64,000 nt of DNA from assembly GCF_036370855.1 (NCBI RefSeq), contig NC_088099.1:89653820-89717819 (forward strand). Reading direction: 5' to 3'. Below, piece by piece: positions 38,866-50,439 of the stretch. The notes under the pieces were generated by a model, which had not been told where the DNA came from, made no database searches, and worked only from the letters and a program-made list of their open reading frames with translations. Position 1 is the first letter of the stretch. Each line of letters begins with the position of its first letter. Made by a program: the position numbers and the translations under genes. This DNA is from Dromaius novaehollandiae (lineage: Eukaryota > Chordata > Aves > Casuariiformes > Dromaiidae).

Positions 38866-41800
38866 ATGCCTTAGCCTCTCAGTGACAGCTTTTGTTATTT
38901 CTCCCTGCATCCCTCTGAACACAATCTTGTGGGGCCACTCTTTTCTTTGGCCTGTGACTTTCCATTTCATCAGCTATGGTACATTTGATACCTGCAGACC
39001 TTTTGTTTTCCAAAAGCCTTTAAAGACTTCTAATTATGGTAACTCAGACTTAGTCAAACCAAAATACTCTGTAGTCACTCAAAGGAAGATACTGCACAAA
39101 AAAAGGGTTAAAACAAACAAACAAAAATAGGTGCGTCTCACCCAGAAATCTCTCCTGTCAGGCTTTTGTAAATTCCTCTTTGCACAAACGCCTTTATTTC
39201 TGGGTTGGAGATGAGAATTCACTTCATGCAGTTGCTGTAACTCTGTGTGTATGCGTGTGCACGTGCGCGTGTGTGTGTGCTTCTGAAAATGAAAGGGTAA
39301 ATTTTGTAGTTCTGCGGGAGACATTGTAGAAAAATGAATACAGTAAAAGTGATTGTGTTAATACTTGTTTATAGGTATGTAAGAGTACATGTTTATTATC
39401 AATACAAAAAATACATACTGGCTTTTATTTCTGGAGGTGAAAGCTCAGGTTAATTTAATGACTTCAGTAGTTTTTGCAGGATTAACATCAAAGATAATTA
39501 ATGTTGGCATGCAATAAAGTATATTATGGGGCAACATTTTATAAGATGAGGCTTTATGCCTATGCATTTTTTAACCTCTATGTTTGTATTTGTAGTTATT
39601 ACAATTATACGTGGCCCACAGAGTCCATCACTCCTAATTTAAGGGCACAACAGACCAGCAGAGAAGACTATTTGAAGAGGGATTGTTGGCCTCTGCTGCC
39701 AAACTTTCAACAGTTTTGAACATAAGTTGTACAAGTTTAGGTGCTAAAAATATTATTGTGGTGTTCACATGTCTCATGCTCCAGGATATACAGGATGAAT
39801 AATCTTACTCTGACTGAAAGCACTGCAGTGATAACATTATCCCTGAGTAAAGTAAGAATGTGTTTTAACTTATTGTCACTTGACTAAGCTGACACCACAG
39901 GCTCTCTCCCCTTCCTGTGTTGGAGGAAAGTTATTTGAGTTTTTTCCACAGATAAGCTGTTGTGTGGAGAAGTATATACAGAGGAGTAGCTCGTAGTGCC
40001 TTTCGGCCACAATGAATACTTTTGTTCAGGTCTCAAGATATACTCTAATAATACTGCCTACGAATGTGAAGAGGTGAAAATGCATAAACACTCACTGATT
40101 TCTATCTTCACCTTATGAAAACTTCTGGCATCAGAAGTCCACACATTAGATGCATGGATACAGTGTTTGTGTATTATTGTGCAACACAAGCATATACTAT
40201 ATTTCTGTAGTGAATGACACTGTAAAATGTGTTGTTTGTCTGTAATGCTTTCTGTTGGATGTGTTATTAGTGACATAGGTGAAAAATCACTCCTTGGACA
40301 TGTAGAAATGGCAGAGACTTTGGGCAGTACAGGAATGCCTGAGTGTGCCCCAAGAAGAAAACTAGTCATCAGGGCTTGATTCATTTAACAGTGTTTTCTA
40401 CTGTATGTGGAAGATTGAGGAATTAATGATTTTTTTTTATCTTTGACAACTTGCTACAGTACTATTAGGTGTTAGCAAAAATGGGATCTTAAAATGAGCT
40501 AAAGTAAAACTAGTATTCTGCTTTGCTGAACGCAGCAGTGTTTCTATCAGTCTACCAGATGGTAGTTACCCCAAGGGGAAGAAATGAAAGCATGGTATAT
40601 AATCTTTTCTTATCTACCACACTCTACAGAATCAAAAATGAGCAGTTGGTTGGCAGCAGCTGAAACAGGAAAACCTGTTCTTTTCAATCCCTTTGCAGCA
40701 TGTGTTATTCCAAAGGTGAAGTACCATACCAAGAGTGAGAAACAACAGCTCACTAGGTTTAGTGAAAAAAGCTCATACATGTTATGTCCTTTGACTGAGA
40801 AACTATAAGTTAAGCTGGAGAATATCCTGGATAGGAAGGTTAGTAGTTGAGACAGGGCAGATGAAATGTAAGATAAGAATTACTAGATAGATGATAGCAT
40901 TTCCAACAGTGCAGTTCATGCACCTGATCTTAAATTCTGATGGTTTCCACAAAAATCTTCATTTAGGGGGTTTCTTATCAGTGCTGGAGTATTAGTCAGC
41001 TGAATGCACAGCATCGATAAAGCCAAATAAAACCAAATGGTGCTATTAGAGGAGGTAATCATGTTCACATAGATACTCTATAGCATTTCACAAAGTTATC
41101 TTTCCAAGCAATCAAACTTGAGTTGATAGTAATCTTTAGAATCAAAATGCTTACAAGCATTTAAAAGCTGTGAGCCAAATCCTCTGTTCTGGCAAAGATA
41201 CAGTCAACATATCTTTAGGGGAGACAGTGAAGAAGCTAGAAAAGGTTGCCTTTTAATGGGAATCTCTGAGAGATACTTAACTGTTTCAGGCAATTAACAC
41301 CATAAGACCCCTTCTAACCTGGATGCCTCTCCTTGAGAGAGGAATATAGATATTCCAGATATCCAGATATTCCAGATATCTAGATAATGCCCAGATATAG
41401 AAAACTGAGCAGCACAAAGGTACCTGAGGAACAGATATGTAATCTGAGAATTTGCTAATAAGTCAATAAGTCCTCCAGCATGTAGTTTAGGCAGAATGGG
41501 AATGATGGGCTGACTGAGAATATGTTTGCCTTTTTGGCAAACAGACATGTGAAGTGATTTGGATAAAATAAAAACTAGATCAAATGTTAGTGCTCAGTTA
41601 CCTGAGGTCAGCAGAATGGTTTCAAAGGCTGTTGTATGCCTTTAGCAAGGTTATAAATAGTCTTATATGAGACATCTAAATGTCTTTTGATAGAGACAAC
41701 TAAAATTAAAACTTTTACTGCTTATTATAAAAATGCACGTTGGGATCAAATCACCACAAGGCATTACTGTCACAGTCTCAAAAATATAATATTTCAAAAA

Positions 41801-43823
41801 CTGCAAAAACAAATGCAAGCACAAAGCTCTCTCTCTCAAAAGAAAAAAAGCAGCGTGAGCAAAATTTTCAAGTATGATATTTCTTATGATTTTGTGTGAG
41901 GTGAATCATGTGCTTTTAGCTTATATTTTGTTGAGAAATTCAGGAAAAATGACTGTCCTTTTACACTGAATCAAATTTTCAATGTGAGGTGCATTTTTTT
42001 CCTCTTCTATACTCAAGATCCTCTATTTCTCAGAGTCTGAGCCTCAGTTAAGGAAAATTAAAAAAGGAATTCTCCAACTCTAATTTGTAGAGAAGAATTT
42101 CTAGGAAAATGCAAGCAGGAGGAATTCTAAACTGTGAATGCTTTTTTCCTTTTTTTTTTTTTTTGATTTTTACACAGTAGTTTCTGTCATAAATTGGTAT
42201 ACTACATAATTAAAATTGAAAAGCTAACTTTGTTTTGAATGCATGAGCAAACAGGAATGAATGAATTTATAAAATACCTGTTATTTGATGTATCTTTACT
42301 TTTCAAGAACATTCTCTATGGCATAGTAGAGAGAGACAGAGAATGAGCTAATTTTGTCTAATTCAGATCCTGTACCTTTATTGTGGTCTTTAGCTGTGGG
42401 ATGACTGAATTCATAGCTATGAGAGTAAGTGAGCAGATTTCAGCTGCAGAATATGCTTATACATAGGTTTCACCCGCCTCTTCTCTAATGTCTATCCTTT
42501 TGCTCCTGAGCAAGCTCACAGGGAAGCTAGCTGAAGGTCTCCCTTCCATATATTTCAAGTTATATATTCATACATGATAATCATATATAAATATATACCT
42601 ATATTCACATATTTCAGTTACCTGTCTGTGGCACAATCCAGATTCATTCCATGAGTAGGAAATGAAACAGGATGGCACTACTGGATGATCCATCCAGTGA
42701 ACAAAAGGTGGCAAACATCAGTTCTCCTCTCCTGATCTTCTTTGTAGTGTTTGATTTGACTGATTAGGATGTCCTACCATCTCCCTTTAAAGGAAAATTT
42801 AGACAAAAAGGTTAGAAATGGTTTTGATCTTCCATAAAGGGCCATCCTGTGTGTTGTAGTAGGATCCTATATTTGCCATTACTAGACTTCTCATGAGGAT
42901 CAAGTATTCTCTTGATTATTTTTCCACACTTACATGTAACCTTCAGGAGAACTTGGGGTGTGTCATGTAAGGGGCTATCTGTCCACTGCAACACGCAGCC
43001 ACACAGTTTACTGCAAGATTGACCCCGTGTTCATGTGAGATCTGCTCATGAAAAAAAGAAATCTGTGGAAGGGAAGACAGAAGGAGAGGGAAGGACTGTG
43101 GAGTGACTGCTAAGGTACAGTCTCTTTTGGAACTGAAACTTTGGCATCTTGCCTTTATCACCACTGAAACTGCACATCCTGGGCTCAGGATGGTGAAAAA
43201 GACTACCTCCAGGCTAGAGGTCATGATCAACAACTAGTTTTCTTCTATTGAAGTCAGAAAAGATCTTGTGAAGGAGAAGGAGCTTTATCACTAGCCAAAT
43301 TCTCTGACAAGATAAGGACTATTACATATTTTAGCATTTTCTACTCAAATGGGAGGTGTGGATTTTTCTTCTCTCTCTCTTTTTTCTTTTTTTTTTACTG
43401 TTACCTTTCTAACAGAACAAATTATTAGCTACATATGAACCTGAAATAAAACACCATATAAAAACAGAACGCCTCAAAGCAAATAAAGAAACAAAAACGT
43501 TTACTAAGAAAACTACTCCAATAAAGCAAGTACACACCTTTCTTTGCCCAGAGAGATGATTCGCATGAGAATTGTATCCCATTCTTTGGTGTATGCCTGC
43601 AAGAAACACAGTCACTGTGGATACTAAGTAAAGACCTAGTCAGAAAACAGTGGGAAAGAGGGTTCAGAATTTGTCTCACATGTTTAAATGTGGTATTTTT
43701 ACATTGAGTTGTACATTTTATACACAACTTTCAATTTGCACATAATTTAATTTAATAATCTGCAGTCAGACAGGATTGTTATGACATTTGCCAGCAAAAA
43801 AAATGAAAAAACTATTACATTAG
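38866..43823. other. Non-coding AT-rich stretch
   Basis: No credible exon; all frames are short. There is a local GT/CG alternating microsatellite at about 39243-39280 (gtgtgtatgcgtgtgcacgt). A run of 15 T lies at 42150-42164. A short array of gatattccagatatcca-like units lies at about 41346-41395. Confidence 0.4.
41346..41395. repeat. Short tandem array of 'gatattccagatatc' units
   Basis: The core ccagatat recurs at 41354, 41362 and 41372, and again at 41391 after a gap. The units are partly self-complementary (gatat/atatc), giving a small array of overlapping palindromes. Confidence 0.65.
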
Positions 43824-43892
43824 TGGATTTTAAGGCCTGAAGAGACCTTTAGCTTATCTAGTCTGACCTTCTCAATGTCATAGGCCATTAAA
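43824..43892 (-). repeat. CR1 3'-end fragment
   Basis: On the plus strand, ggattttaaggcctgaagag, accttt, agcttatctagtctgacctt and gtcataggccattaaaa agree in order with the reverse complement of the sauropsid CR1 3' terminus ('GATTTTAAGGCCAGAAGGGACCattatgatcATCTAGTCTGACCTcctgtataacAtAGGCCAt'). This is the clearest CR1 match in the window. It is only about 70 bases long. Confidence 0.75.
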
Positions 43893-45424
43893 ATTTTTTT
43901 TCTTTTTGTGTTAGGGCACAAATGCAGTCAGTTCAAAAAACAATAAAAAGTTCTACATTAATGAACTATAAAGAAAGTCAGCCTTTTAAACTGGAAAACT
44001 GATGTGGATATTCAAAATAATAATAAAAAAAGAATATCTTGTCTAAACTTAAGAGGACCAGATATAGCTTAACGCAGCTTCTATTCATATTTCCTGATTT
44101 TAAACACCTTTGAAGACAACACATTTCAACTTCATTTACTTCTTCTGCCTTTTTATATATTCCATAAGTTTATCACTTAAGGATCTGAAATCTGAAAGTT
44201 TGTCTTGTAGTTCTTGTTTTTATTGCTCAGATTGTTTGCAGCAACGTTCATCTCACAAGAGTAGTAATACTTAAATATCAGAAATTATAGTTTAGATTTG
44301 TGTTTATAGAATAAAGAATTTTTGTTATTAAGTAGAATAATTGTTGCCAATGTTACATATGAAATCTCTTTAACATAGGATGTGTAAAGTCATAATACAG
44401 TTCAATTATTTTCACTAATTTTCTCTCCCCAAATTTTCTCAGTAACATTAAAAATGATTCACTTCACCATCTTGAGTGATATTAGCATAACTGATTTACA
44501 GAGATATGTTAGTCTCTCAGCTTCAGTTCATAACTTCCTCAATGACCTATAAATAGGCAATATTCCATCTGAACTGTTGGAGGAGTTGCAGAATTCCAAA
44601 AAAAAATCTCTTAAGTGTATCGTGCTTTTGACATATGCTAAGGGAATTATCACATGTGCGTGAACATTCAAGTAGTCCCTGAATGAACATACATTTTCTT
44701 ACAGATAAATTATAGCAGATCTGATAGCTCAGATCATCAGCATATGCAGTCTGCAAGTAATAGCAACTCAAACCCTTCAAAAAAAGCCTAAGCCAGTCCT
44801 TCCCTTTACCCTCAAAAAAAAAAAAAAAAAAGAATCATAGACAAGCTATCAAAATTGGAAAGTTTAAAATAATAATTTGTGCTGAATTTTGTCTTTTGCT
44901 TATAAGCTTTATACTCAATCATTTCATTGCAAAACTGAGAATGTTATGAAAATTGCTGAATCAGGACCTACGTGCCACTATCAAGAGTCTCTTATAGTGA
45001 TATTCCCAGTACTTATATTTTTTGCCCAACTTTCTCCATATTACACTATCTGTTAGTGCATAATTTACTGTTTCTGCAACAGCTTATCTGTTTTTGACTC
45101 TCAGTCAGAAAATACATGGTCTCACAGGCCAGATGGCTTTTATCATAGTTGATACAATATGAATGAGAATGAACAAAGCCGCTCTCAGTTTAATCACTAG
45201 AAGCTTTTATTTTAGCATCCAAGGGGGGAAAAAAAGCCCTATCCTGAGTACAAAGGATACAGACAGCCTCTCTAATATTCACAGTGCTTTGGAAGTTCTC
45301 TGTGGCTGAAGCAGTAGCAGGATATAAAGTGGTGAAGCACATCTTTCTGTATTCACCAGAACATGTCACATGCATATTGGGCACCGTTGACAGAGCTCTG
45401 TGGTAGAGATGCTCCAAGTGCCGC
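43893..45424. other. Non-coding AT-rich stretch
   Basis: No supported gene. An 18-A run lies at 44814-44831 with no retroposon recognisable upstream. The short frames on the minus strand have no protein features. Confidence 0.4.
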
Positions 45425-45690
45425 GCTGCTGAGATGGTGATTAATGGCAGTTATCAATGTGGACTCTCAAAGTGACATAAAACTAATGGTAATCAAGGTG
45501 TTTATCTAACCACTGATGTATGACACACAGAAATGGGGAAAATGTTCATGCATGCTGAGCGTCATTAGTAGATTAAACTTTAAAAAGCATTTGTGGTATA
45601 TTATATTTTGTGATGGGTTAATTATAGTGTTTTAAGCTCCTTTAGCAAGTCATTTGAGTATTTCCCTCTGTGTAAATGAGTGGCATTTCA
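45425..45690. other. Candidate conserved non-coding element next to an LTR
   Basis: Non-repetitive sequence with dense ATTA/TAAT cores (gtgattaatggc, cattagtagattaaac, gttaattatag), ending about 30 bp before the plus-strand solo LTR. Composition alone suggests an enhancer-like element; conservation is untested. Confidence 0.2.
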
Positions 45691-45713
45691 TAGCTTAACC
45701 TATCACTGTGTCA

Positions 45714-45718
45714 GAGGC
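45714..45718. repeat. Target site duplication, left (gaggc)
   Basis: The pentamer gaggc directly precedes the TG of the LTR and is repeated exactly at 46711-46715 after its CA end. A 5-bp duplication is usual for ERVL-type (class III) and some other retroviral integrations. Confidence 0.85.
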
Positions 45719-46235
45719 TGTGGCGGACAGATGAGTGAACTTGTGCCTTGAACATTTCTTGGTACATAAGATGCAAGCGAACCATAACCCCGAACAAGCC
45801 ATCTGTTCCCAGCGGAAACAGGACTGAGCTGCTGCGACCCCTGAAAAGGTCTCCCTGCGACCACCCGGGACACACCGAGCCTGCACTGAACGAGACCGCA
45901 ATCGGGCAGAGACTTTGGGATCTGGACTGTAAATTATTGTCCGTTTTTAGCACAACTTCTATAAAACCTGCTTGGCATGAGTGGCTAAATTTGCTGAAGC
46001 CTTAGGCCGCACTCCGTAGTACAGTGAGAAAGGGCCCAGAGCTGCTGCAGGCGGGAATGATAAGGGCGTTACCAGCAATTTGCATTCCTGTGCACTGCTG
46101 AAACAGTGCTAATTGCTGAAGTTATCACCTTCTTTGTCAGGACCTTGAGAGCTAATGGCTGGACCTAAGAATGGAGACACACCTGTCAGCAGAAACGGCA
46201 ACAGTAAACGGCCTACCTAGGGACAGTGATGAGAC

Positions 46236-46329
46236 CCAATAAGGAGCAGGAGACCCCAGACCCAAATATTACTATTGGTCTGAACTACCACGTGAGGGGT
46301 GGGAAAACTTAATTTGAAAAAGCTATAAT
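46236..46329 (+). promoter_or_regulatory. LTR promoter elements (CCAAT and TATA-like)
   Basis: CCAAT at 46236-46240 in gacccaataagg and tataat at 46324-46329 in agctataattgcc lie 80-90 bases apart. Both are preserved in the inverted copy (ATTGG at 58014-58018 and attata at 57927-57932 on the plus strand). Conservation between two independent insertions supports a functional promoter in the ancestral LTR. Present activity is unknown. Confidence 0.55.
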
Positions 46330-46351
46330 TGCCGAGGGATTTCTTTGTTCG

Positions 46352-46369
46352 CCCCCCCCCCCCCCCCCC
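46352..46369. repeat. Poly-C tract, 18 C
   Basis: An uninterrupted C18 just downstream of the predicted TATA-like box, at or near the expected start of R. The inverted sister LTR lacks a long C tract at the corresponding place. G-quadruplex or i-motif formation is possible. The exact length may be unreliable because homopolymers are sequenced poorly. Confidence 0.9.
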
Positions 46370-46571
46370 ATCTCTTTCTCACTCCCTCTCTCGGCCCTCG
46401 CTCCTCGTCCCTCGCCGGAGGCACCCAGCTTGAGCTGTGATTCGAGCGGAGTCAGCGGAACATCATCGGCCTCGGAGTGATGGTAGCTAGCTTCCTCTCT
46501 CCTTTTCCAATTTTTCTTTATCTTTTCCCCTTACCCTTGTTCCCTTTTTCCCTTCGCCTCCCCTTCGCCTT

Positions 46572-46587
46572 CCCCCCCCCCCCCCCC
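46572..46587. repeat. Poly-C tract, 16 C
   Basis: A second long C run within the same LTR, about 27 bases before its AATAAA, inside a pyrimidine-rich region (about 46370-46587). The sister LTR instead holds CT-rich sequence there, on its own sense strand. Confidence 0.9.
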
Positions 46588-46613
46588 ACGCGTTTTCTCC
46601 CCAGTTCGTGGAA

Positions 46614-46619
46614 AATAAA
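46614..46619 (+). terminator. LTR polyadenylation signal AATAAA
   Basis: AATAAA sits about 90 bases before the LTR end and has the counterpart TTTATT at 57606-57611 in the inverted copy. It marks the R/U5 transition region of this family. Confidence 0.75.
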
Positions 46620-46710
46620 GGTAAAAGGTTGTACGATATTTGACCGGTTTTAGCGTCTTAATCTCGTCCTTGGGATCGTAACGAAACCCTCCCGATATTG
46701 GATCGGGACA

Positions 46711-46715
46711 GAGGC
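46711..46715. repeat. Target site duplication, right (gaggc)
   Basis: Exact match to the pentamer at 45714-45718, closing the solo LTR. Confidence 0.85.
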
Positions 46716-48366
46716 TGAAAGGGTACAGAGTGATCCAAGAAAAAGCTGGAGATGCTGACTACAAAAAAGGTTTACAACATAGTCACAGAACTTCTTTCTT
46801 CACCCCCCACCTCTGTCATTTATCTCCGCACATTTGCTAACCTAGAAGCATTTACTCCTGGCCCAATTTCGTTTCTGCTCAGGTGTCTAAGCTTGATTTC
46901 CCTCATGTTTGCAGGCAAATCTATCTGATTTCAATTTTAATCAAGGATAAGAAGGAATTACAAACAAAATAGATGGCTTGGGGATTTTTTTTCCTATTGA
47001 TTTGCAAGATTAATTAAGAGCTTTGTAAAGTAAAATGGGGCCAAACATAAATACAACAAAAAATGAAGTCTGTAGCTTTTTGAATAATTGATTGGAAGAT
47101 GAATCCACAAAGCCAGATAAATAATTATCTGGAAAGTCTATCATCATTCAACTGAAGTGATCAAATACTCTAAATAGCAGATGTGCTCTTGCTCATCACT
47201 ATTGAAGTAAGTAACAAAATTTGCATTAATTTCACTGGAAACAGAAATGCTACAATCCAGAAATATTGTTATACTACTCTGAAAGCCAGCAAAATAGTTA
47301 TCTCCTAATACAGAATAGAAATTGATGCACAATAAAAAACTCAGCTAGTACATTTGATATCTCACTCAGCAGGCCAAATATCTTTGTCCTTTACTACACA
47401 TAAAAAGACATCTATATATGATATATGTAATGATATAGTTCCTGTACATTCAATTGCTGAATTCTGATCAAAGACAATTTTGCCACAGAACACTTTTCAG
47501 AATAAATGGAGATTTCCATATCTGAGGATACGGTCTTCTTGCTGCCATGGAAACAAAAAGAATAAATCCCGTACAAGCTTTTAAAATACATGTTGATGAC
47601 AGCAGGGATAAAAAAGTAAAAGTTTGAACAAACCAAAGTATTAAGTAGAAAGGACTATTATATGCAAAATGTCATTGAGGACATGCTCCGCTCATTCATT
47701 ACTCAGTTTAATAAGACTTAATTAGTAAATTAGTAGGGCATTTCAGAATTTAGACATAACAGAGAGGATGTTGCGGTGTTTCATATGTTTGGGGTTTCGC
47801 TAGCCTGCAGACAGATGCTGTGTAAGGGATAGATTTTCAGACACTTGTGACAACTAGATGCTTAGGCATCAGTGGTAACAGCCAACACTGTTAGCTGTTA
47901 GACAGCTAACTGTAATACGTACAAATGAACTTCTGTCCCTAAGCAGTCATTTTTTTATTATGTGGCAAAGCTATTTCTAGAGCAGGGTGGTTCAGTGCTA
48001 CCAGCTGCAGCAGCTGGATCCAGGCTTGGGACCCTTTTACAGACTTCTCTAGCAGCAGTCTCTTTCTTCCTATTCAAAAGCAGTGGCCCTCCTTTTCTCT
48101 GCTCTAGCAAGCATCCTTTTTCAGTGTCACCTACTTTTCTCCTCCCTTCTCAAGGTGGCAAGCCAAATGGAAGACCTGTTACCTGTTGTAACCATTAACA
48201 GCAGACTTTAACTGCTCAGCAATAGTTAGGAGTCTGTTAGAAGCTGAAGAGACACCTTTTAGATGTGCATACAGCCATATCATCTGCATATCTCAGGCAG
48301 CATGATTGTGTCAGAAAGGAGCAATTGCTTCTCCTGGTGGGAAAGCCATAATTTCTACAGCTGGTG
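46716..48366. other. Non-coding stretch
   Basis: No supported exon. A perfect inverted repeat, gttagctgt / acagctaac with a 3-base loop, lies at 47890-47910. It follows a patch (agatgcttaggcatc, 47860-47874) that vaguely resembles the 'CTTAGGCAC' amniote repeat. Confidence 0.4.
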
Positions 48367-48721
48367 GAACATGTGTGGGGGATGTGAGAGCAGCTGCTTT
48401 ATTAAGGTTGCCTGATCAAGAACCTTTCTCAGTGCAGAGGGACAATAAGTAAAGGGAGAAGCCATAAACACAGAGACATAAACCTGGCAGACAAAGAATA
48501 ACAAAAGCAAGGACAAGGAGCAAATCCTTCAGTCGCTAATTGATGGACCATTAAGAAACTGCAGTCATGGCCAACCTGGACTTTGTAACTGATTAGAAGG
48601 TGGATACAAGAGGAACATAAGGATTTTTAGATTAGAGGGGGAGTCTGTGGGACTATGTGAAACTTTCCAAGGAAATTTGAGAGATGGGGAAAGAATAAAG
48701 AGGGGAATAGAGAGGAGGGGG

Positions 48722-48728
48722 TATAAAA
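48722..48728 (+). promoter_or_regulatory. TATA box of the probable LTR
   Basis: TATAAAA in a gtataaaaagggc context, with a following pyrimidine/GC transition. This is the best match to a canonical TATA box in this part of the window. Confidence 0.5.
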
Positions 48729-48810
48729 AGGGCTGGTTGCATGTAATGAGTTGCTGGTCAGTATGCTTATCTGACCAAGCCCCACACCCAATCACCATGT
48801 CAGTGTCCTC

Positions 48811-48813
<3 letters not shown>

Positions 48814-48856
<43 letters not shown>

Positions 48857-48860
48857 TTTG
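48814..48860. repeat. (GT)20 microsatellite with TTTG tail
   Basis: A GT array from 48814 to 48853 ends in tttgtttg. It lies inside the probable LTR, where an original short GTGTGT could have seeded the expansion. Confidence 0.95.
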
Positions 48861-49051
48861 TGTCTGGGATACATGCTTAGCCTTGCTACTGATTGAACCT
48901 GCAAATGAGAGAGCAGCAGCTGCATCCATCAGCCAGGGATGGAGAGACCTTCAGGTCCCCAGGTGCTGGGCTCCAGCAGCCAGGCAGGAGGGATTCCCGG
49001 GTCCTGGAGGCCACCAGAGATGGCGAACCCTATAACGCTGTTAACAGAACC

Positions 49052-50439
49052 AACTCCCTGACCCTTGCACAGGGAATATTTCAGAAGCAGGATATGGGAG
49101 AGGGATGGGATACTGCTGTTTGAATGGGCAGGTCATAAGCTTCTGGCACACACTGGCCCTCCAGTGGTTTTGTTACTTGCCACTGAGGTGAAACATTAAC
49201 TGGTCAACAGAATTGGGAGACTATTGGGAGCTCCCTGATAGCTAATCAGTGCTCCTTGTACCAAGCAGGCCACAGGTACAGAAGAGGACCTACTTCTTCT
49301 GTGCATTCCCAAAGCAACACGTAGCCAAAATGGACAGTTCAGGAAGTCAGAGTACTTGAAACAATGCCTGCGTGTTTCTCAAGTCACATTTCCTTCCCTT
49401 GCCTGCTCTTTTGTTCTCTGATGCAAGTAATCAGTGACTATGCATAGTAATAGCAAATTATATCTTCCCCTTAGTGAATGAAGATTCAGCCACAGCCAAC
49501 ATCTTTGCCCATGGTGGGATGGGTGGATATTAAGAAATGCTTCTAAAGAGCATTTCTGCATTGATATTGGTTGCAGCAAACTACAGAGTACATGTAACTG
49601 AATAAAGCTGAGCGGCACAATCTCCCTTATGCACGGGCATGATGTATATTACCTTGGACCAGAGTTTGTCTCAATAGTGCAGTATATAAGTCCATAATCT
49701 AAATATTCATTGGTTGCATAACTGTAAATTTCTATTGTTTTCTGGCTGGTTTTGTGTTCAGCTGAGCTATGTGGACTGTATAGAGGCAGCATGTAGACCC
49801 GTAAGAGTGACACAGTAATTTGGAAAATGATATTATACAGTTGTGTTCAGTGAATTTTCTGGGCACTTTTTGCTCATTTCTTGTCCCTGTTAAAGTCTAC
49901 TGTATATAAAGAAAAAAAAATTTATTCCATTTGGAACCTCTGTCAACCCAGAAAAATCATGAAATATAAAACTGAGAATAGCTTAAAATAGAAATATTAT
50001 CATACCCCTATATTAATATAGGGCCAATTATATTTGTGTCATTTCAGATACATTTATCTAGCATAGCCATAAGAAAACTCTAAACAACCATAATATTTCT
50101 AGGAAATCTATGCCCGTGCTTTATTGATGTAAAGATTTTTTTTCTCTTTTTTCATCTATCCTGAATGACCTTTGCTGAATTTTTAAGCCCATTACTTCCT
50201 GTTCAATTCATCGTGGATGTGGAGAACCACATATTTATAGAGGGCCATTCGGGGAGGTCACAGAACTCCCTTTTTTGCAAGAGCTTGTACTGTATCTGAA
50301 AATTGATATGAGATAGCCTTTTCCTTCAGACTACTCTTTCGTAAACCAGTTAGAGGTTTTTTTTCCCCCCCCCTATCTTTCCACCCAGGTTGCACTTTCT
50401 CAGCTCTTATTCCCCCTCTTAGGGCTGTCTTTAATGGGT
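49052..50439. other. Non-coding stretch
   Basis: No supported gene. AT-rich from about 49690. The block at 49880-50140 has A and T runs, and a short run of C lies at about 50365-50372. Confidence 0.4.

Larger units (their letters stand above)
45719..46710 (+). mobile_element. Solo LTR of an endogenous retrovirus (copy 1)
   Basis: The element begins tgtggcggacag, ends gatcgggaca and is flanked by gaggc on both sides. It is a complete LTR of about 992 bp with no internal retroviral region. It is the product expected from recombination between the two LTRs of a former provirus. Within it are a CCAAT motif (46236-46240), a TATA-like tataat (46324-46329) about 25 bases before a poly-C run, and a polyadenylation signal AATAAA (46614-46619), in the normal U3-R-U5 order. 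A second copy of the same family lies inverted at 57,514-58,699. Short frames inside it are incidental. The 5-bp duplication favours an ERVL-like group, but without pol the class is an inference. Confidence 0.92.
48372..49046 (+). mobile_element. Probable solo LTR of a second ERV family
   Basis: The internal layout is LTR-like. A TATAAAA box lies at 48722-48728 in gtataaaaagggc. A degenerate polyadenylation signal, aatgag at 48904-48909, follows about 180 bases later. After it comes a GC-rich block (48910-49040) typical of an avian U5, ending gttaaca. With ends set at tgtgtggggg (48372) and gttaaca (49046), the flanks are gaaca (48367-48371) and gaacc (49047-49051), a near-match 5-bp duplication. 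The ends are inferred from this near match and may be off. It is unlike the 45.7/57.5 kb family. A GT microsatellite has expanded between the TATA box and the polyadenylation site. No internal retroviral sequence is present. Confidence 0.5.

Noticed and set aside
39079..39324. 81-codon minus-strand frame
   Set aside because: Driven by the GT/CG alternating microsatellite; His/Thr-rich repeat translation.
44814..44831. 18-A run as a retroposon tail
   Set aside because: No SINE, processed transcript or target duplication could be found upstream.
45695..46005. Frames on both strands at the start of the 45.7 kb LTR
   Set aside because: The similar frames in the second LTR copy reflect shared LTR sequence, not a conserved protein.
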